This document shows, piece by piece, positions 31,244 through 34,622 of a DNA stretch of 34,622 nt. Each line of letters opens with the position of its first letter. Within the stretch, counting starts at the first letter, position 1. The notes under the pieces were generated by a model that saw nothing but the letters and a program-made list of their open reading frames with translations, did no database searches and was not told the DNA's origin. Origin of the DNA: CAZHJK01 sp964533275 (GTDB lineage: Bacteria; Bacillota; Clostridia; Eubacteriales; Garciellaceae); contig CAZHJK010000026.1 in assembly GCA_964533275.1 (NCBI GenBank), positions 1-34,622 on the forward strand, in the 5' to 3' direction. Both the position numbers and the translations under genes were made by a program.

Positions 31244-32353
31244 TTATACCTCCAAAAAGTAAGTATCAGGTTTTTCAGGGTCAAATGGTTCATTAGCCCA
31301 CATAATAGTCACCATATCTGTACCACCAAGATTCTCTATGTTATGCGTATAGCCAGTTGGAATATCTACAACTTCCAATTTATCTCCACTTACTAAATAC
31401 TCTATTACTTCTTCTGAATCTATCTTTCTAAACCGAATAATACCTTTACCACTTACAACTAGGAACTTCTCATTCTTCGTATGATGCCAGTGATTACCTT
31501 TTGTAATTCCAGGTTTTGAAATATTTACTGAAACCTGACCGCGATCGGAAGTTTTAATAAACTCTGTAAATGATCCTCTCTGATCTTCATTCATCTTTAA
31601 GTCATAACTAAACTGTTCTTCTGGAAGATAGCTTAAATATGTGCTGTATAGCTTCTTAGTAAATGCATCAGACATATTTGGAACAGTTCTATCTTCCCTA
31701 CTTTTCTTAAATGCGAAAATTAAATCTACTATTTCTCCTAGAGTAATTATATGTTCAATGGGTACTTTGCAAAACTCTCCTACTTTATTTTCTTTATCTT
31801 CTAAAGAGTTAATTAATTCATTTACTACATCATCTATATAGACAAGCTTCATCACTACACTTGGATCATTCACTTGGATAGGCAAATCATGTGCTACATT
31901 ATAGCAAAATGTAGCAACAGCACTGTTATAATTAGGTCTGCACCATTTCCCGAATACATTAGGAAATCTATAGATAAGAACTTTAGCTCCGGTTTCTTTG
32001 CTATAGATAAACAGCAAATCTTCCCCCGCCTTTTTACTTTCACCGTAAGGATTGTCTAATTCTGCCTGTATAGAAGATGAAATCATCACCGGACAGGTGT
32101 TTTTATACTTCTTAAGAGTATCTAATAATGTTGAAGTAAATCCAAAGTTACCTTCCATAAACTCTGATTGTTCTTTAGGACGATTTACTCCTGCAAGATG
32201 AAAAACAAAGTCAGCTTCTCTACAATACCTATCAAGGAGTTCAGGGTCAGTATCTTTATCATATTCATAAATATCATCATATTTTCTGTTTCTAAGCTCT
32301 GCTATTAGGTTTTTTCCTATAAATCCTTCTGCTCCCGTGACTAAAATTTTCAT
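31244..32353 (-). CDS. capF: CapF/FnlB-type bifunctional reductase with C-terminal cupin
   Basis: The second enzyme of UDP-L-FucNAc synthesis. The 369-residue protein has an N-terminal SDR reductase (about 1-245: VTGAEGFIGKNLIAEL, FHLAGVNRPKE, NPYGESKKAGEDLL). A C-terminal cupin epimerase follows (about 255-369: EDQRGSFTEFIKT, GITKGNHWHHTKNEKFLVV with the metal-binding His, and IPTGYTHNIENLG). This two-domain layout is characteristic of CapF. The start overlaps the capE stop (TAATG) and capG follows after 3 nt. Confidence 0.94.
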   Translation of the reverse strand: MKILVTGAEGFIGKNLIAELRNRKYDDIYEYDKDTDPELLDRYCREADFVFHLAGVNRPKEQSEFMEGNFGFTSTLLDTLKKYKNTCPVMISSSIQAELDNPYGESKKAGEDLLFIYSKETGAKVLIYRFPNVFGKWCRPNYNSAVATFCYNVAHDLPIQVNDPSVVMKLVYIDDVVNELINSLEDKENKVGEFCKVPIEHIITLGEIVDLIFAFKKSREDRTVPNMSDAFTKKLYSTYLSYLPEEQFSYDLKMNEDQRGSFTEFIKTSDRGQVSVNISKPGITKGNHWHHTKNEKFLVVSGKGIIRFRKIDSEEVIEYLVSGDKLEVVDIPTGYTHNIENLGGTDMVTIMWANEPFDPEKPDTYFLEV

Positions 32354-33372
32354 TATCTATCCCAACTTTCCAATTGTTTCCTTACATAATCAAGCTGTAG
32401 TAGCTTTTCTTTAATCTGCTCGATATTTAACCTTTCTGTATTATGCGAATTATACTCATCTTCAGATGAGAGCTTTTGATCTCCTTCAACAAAATATTTA
32501 TCATAGTTAAGATCTCTCTTATCAGCAGGCACTCTATAAAAGCCCCCCATATCCTTAGCTACAACATGCTCTTCTTTTGTAAGTAAAGTTTCATACAATT
32601 TCTCTCCATGACGAGTACCAATCACTTTGATTTCATTATCTGCATTAAATAGTTCTTTAACTGCTTGTGCTAAATCGCCAATAGTAGAAGCTGGTGACTT
32701 TTGAACCATAATGTCTCCTGCATCAGCATTTTGAAATGCAAAAACAACAAGTTCTACAGCTTCTTCTAAACTCATCAAAAATCTTGTCATATTTGGATCA
32801 GTAACTGTCAAAGGTTGTCCATTTTTAATTTGATCAATAAATAGTGGAATAACTGAACCTCTTGAAGCCATTACATTCCCATATCTTGTTCCACAGATTA
32901 ATGTTCTTTCAGAATCTACAGTTTTTGCTTTGGCAACAAACACCTTCTCCATCATGGCTTTTGATATCCCCATCGCATTAATTGGATAGGCGGCCTTATC
33001 TGTAGATAAACAGATAACCTTCTTAACATCCATTTCAATTGCCCCTGAAAGTACATTGTCAGTTCCTAATACATTAGTCTTTACCGCCTCAAGTGGGAAA
33101 AATTCACATGAAGGAACTTGTTTAAGTGCAGCCGCATGAAAGATATAATCTACTCCATACATTGCATTTTTCACACTGGCGAGGTCTCTAACATCTCCTA
33201 TATAAAATTTCAATTTATCATTCTTATAGAATTTTCTCATATCATCCTGTTTTTTCTCATCTCGAGAAAAAATACGGATTTCTTTTATGTCTGTATCTAG
33301 GAATCTTTTCATAACTGCATTTCCAAAGGATCCTGTTCCACCTGTGATTAATAAAGTCTTTCCATTAAACAT
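32353..33372 (-). CDS. capE: CapE/FnlA-type UDP-GlcNAc 4,6-dehydratase/5-epimerase
   Basis: The first enzyme of UDP-L-FucNAc synthesis. An extended SDR of 339 residues with LITGGTGSFGNAVMKRFL, FHAAALKQVPSCEFFPLEAV, and the CapE/FlaA1-type catalytic segment STDKAAYPINAMGISKAMME, in which Met replaces the usual Tyr of YxxxK. CGTRYGNVMASRGSVIPLF follows. Length is right for CapE rather than the long membrane PglF type. Both ends overlap neighbours by TAATG junctions. Confidence 0.94.
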   Translation of the reverse strand: MFNGKTLLITGGTGSFGNAVMKRFLDTDIKEIRIFSRDEKKQDDMRKFYKNDKLKFYIGDVRDLASVKNAMYGVDYIFHAAALKQVPSCEFFPLEAVKTNVLGTDNVLSGAIEMDVKKVICLSTDKAAYPINAMGISKAMMEKVFVAKAKTVDSERTLICGTRYGNVMASRGSVIPLFIDQIKNGQPLTVTDPNMTRFLMSLEEAVELVVFAFQNADAGDIMVQKSPASTIGDLAQAVKELFNADNEIKVIGTRHGEKLYETLLTKEEHVVAKDMGGFYRVPADKRDLNYDKYFVEGDQKLSSEDEYNSHNTERLNIEQIKEKLLQLDYVRKQLESWDR

Positions 33373-34616
33373 TATTCTTCCTCCACCCTGAACTGATCGT
33401 TAAAATATTTGTCCATCTTATCTAAAAGAATGTTTTTATTAAAATGAACATTATAATAATTACGAGCATTATTGCCCAAATGCTTAAGTTCGTCTTTGGA
33501 TTTGCTTGATAGCTTAATTATATTATCCGATAATGCCTTAGCATCCCCAGGACTACCACATAAACCAGAATTAGACTCTTTTATTATTCTTGCTGTTTCA
33601 CCAGCTGCAGATGCAATATTAGGAATACCACAAGCCATATAAGATTGAAGCTTTGCAGGTATAGTCATTTCGAATAAAGGACTATCCGTCAAACTTAGAA
33701 AAGCGGCATCGCTAACAGCCATAAACTCCGGTATTCGTGTAGCAGGTTGCTTAGGAATAAAATTAAACATTTCTTTTAGTCCTTTTGACTCTACTACACT
33801 TTCAAATTCATTTTTATATCTGCCATCTCCAATAATGTTGAATCTTATCTTCTCTTGTGATTTTGCTTTAACGATTTCAGCAGCTTTTGGAAGAATATCT
33901 AATCCTTGAGCAGTACCTATATTACCTGCAAATATTATATTGAACGCATCATCTTTTGGAATCTCAGGAATACCCATTTCTTCAAGCGGAACATAAAAAT
34001 CCTCTGCATATTGCGGCCAGTACTCGATTTTATCTAGTGGAACTCCACGATCATGAATAGACTTAACAAAGCTCTCTGACGTGGTAAATATCCTAGTACA
34101 GCCTCTATATATGTAGTCAACCATTTTACCAATGGCACCAATAATTTTCTTGTTCTTGATTCCAGTTATTATTTCAACATTTTCTGGCCATAGATCTTGA
34201 ACATACAGATAACAAGGAATCTTCTTCTTTTTTGCATACCAGACACCAGGAAGAGCTTGTGTCATAGGAGATACTTCAAATATAAATACATAGTCAGCTT
34301 TAATTCTAGTGAATGCTTTCCAGAAGAAACCTGACACAACAAATGACAGATAATTAAGTGCCAGCATAATTGCATTATTTCCCCTTGGAATTAGAGGAAG
34401 CCTTATGATATCCATACCGTTATAGGTTTCTTTTCTCTTCTTAAATAGTCCATACCCATCATAATACTTCCCTTGAGGGTAGTTTGGAATGCCTGTAACT
34501 ACCGTTACTTTGTATCCTCTTTTTACCCATTCTGTGCAAATATCATTGATACGAAACTGTTCAGGGTAGAAATATTGCGCGATTACTAATATATGTTTTT
34601 TCAAGCTCTTATCCAC
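33372..34616 (-). CDS. wbuB: WbuB-like GT4 glycosyltransferase (probable FucNAc transferase)
   Basis: The 414-residue GT-B protein shows HILVIAQYFYPEQFRINDIC, TGIPNYPQGKYYDGYG, YVQDLWPENVEIITG, IFAGNIGTAQGLDILPKA and SYMACGIPNIASAAGETARI. This is the WbuB pattern, found next to fnl/cap genes, so N-acetyl-L-fucosamine is the likely donor sugar. The GTG at 34616 has its GGAAGG site almost touching it. A TTG at 34604, 8 nt after GGGTGG, would give a shorter start (KKHILVIAQ...). The true start is therefore uncertain. The operon clearly continues upstream of the window. Confidence 0.88.
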   Translation of the reverse strand: MDKSLKKHILVIAQYFYPEQFRINDICTEWVKRGYKVTVVTGIPNYPQGKYYDGYGLFKKRKETYNGMDIIRLPLIPRGNNAIMLALNYLSFVVSGFFWKAFTRIKADYVFIFEVSPMTQALPGVWYAKKKKIPCYLYVQDLWPENVEIITGIKNKKIIGAIGKMVDYIYRGCTRIFTTSESFVKSIHDRGVPLDKIEYWPQYAEDFYVPLEEMGIPEIPKDDAFNIIFAGNIGTAQGLDILPKAAEIVKAKSQEKIRFNIIGDGRYKNEFESVVESKGLKEMFNFIPKQPATRIPEFMAVSDAAFLSLTDSPLFEMTIPAKLQSYMACGIPNIASAAGETARIIKESNSGLCGSPGDAKALSDNIIKLSSKSKDELKHLGNNARNYYNVHFNKNILLDKMDKYFNDQFRVEEE

Positions 34617-34622
34617 CCTTCC

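Overview
The window looks like a chromosome segment of a low-GC Gram-positive anaerobe of the Clostridia/Tissierellia type. The base composition is very A+T rich and the ribosome binding sites are strong GGAGG-type sites. The secreted proteins carry cohesin, dockerin, SpoIID and SH3 modules, and the polysaccharide genes are of Firmicutes type. No species is claimed.

Left part (1-1390): a small XRE-type regulator faces a decayed two-gene toxin/antitoxin-like unit. The nucleotidyltransferase gene of that unit has lost its catalytic middle, while its promoter and partner gene remain. A short stretch of gene debris with a REP-like hairpin follows.

Surface-protein part (1399-11018): two transcription units carry what looks like a non-cellulosomal cohesin/dockerin system. 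The first (minus strand) encodes a secreted glucosaminidase with SH3 and dockerin modules, then a single-pass membrane protein. The second (plus strand) encodes a SpoIID-type lytic transglycosylase with an embedded SH3 module and a C-terminal dockerin, then two single-pass membrane proteins that begin with cohesin domains. The second unit has a strong sigma-A promoter overlapped by a perfect 22-bp palindrome, and a stable leader hairpin. A UDP-glucose dehydrogenase gene lies between the units and is transcribed divergently from the second one. The simplest reading is that cell-wall-cleaving enzymes are docked through calcium-dependent modules onto membrane-anchored cohesins.

Mobile element (11028-12629): a complete IS256-family insertion with 8-bp target duplications has landed between the last cohesin gene and the end of the polysaccharide operon. 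Its transposase is frameshifted in an A8 run, and it carries an unusually long, structured non-coding tail.

Polysaccharide operon (34616 down to 12670, all minus strand). In transcription order it holds a WbuB-like glycosyltransferase, capE-capF-capG (UDP-L-FucNAc), a GT4 and a GT2 glycosyltransferase, a Wzy polymerase, rmlA-C-B-D (dTDP-L-rhamnose), a glycerophosphotransferase-like protein and a Wzx flippase. These are followed by a second glycerophosphotransferase broken by an 11-bp tandem duplication, a TagD/Gfo-Idh-MocA fusion, LicC- and LicA-like genes and a Wzz chain-length protein. Together they predict a Wzx/Wzy-made surface polysaccharide with FucNAc and rhamnose, decorated with glycerol phosphate and probably phosphocholine. 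No initiating sugar-phosphate transferase, tyrosine kinase or LicD transferase is in the window. Between licA and wzz lies an inserted, less A+T-rich island (about 13950-15970) of cargo-like genes. It cut off a second ugd gene, of which only the last ~35 codons remain.
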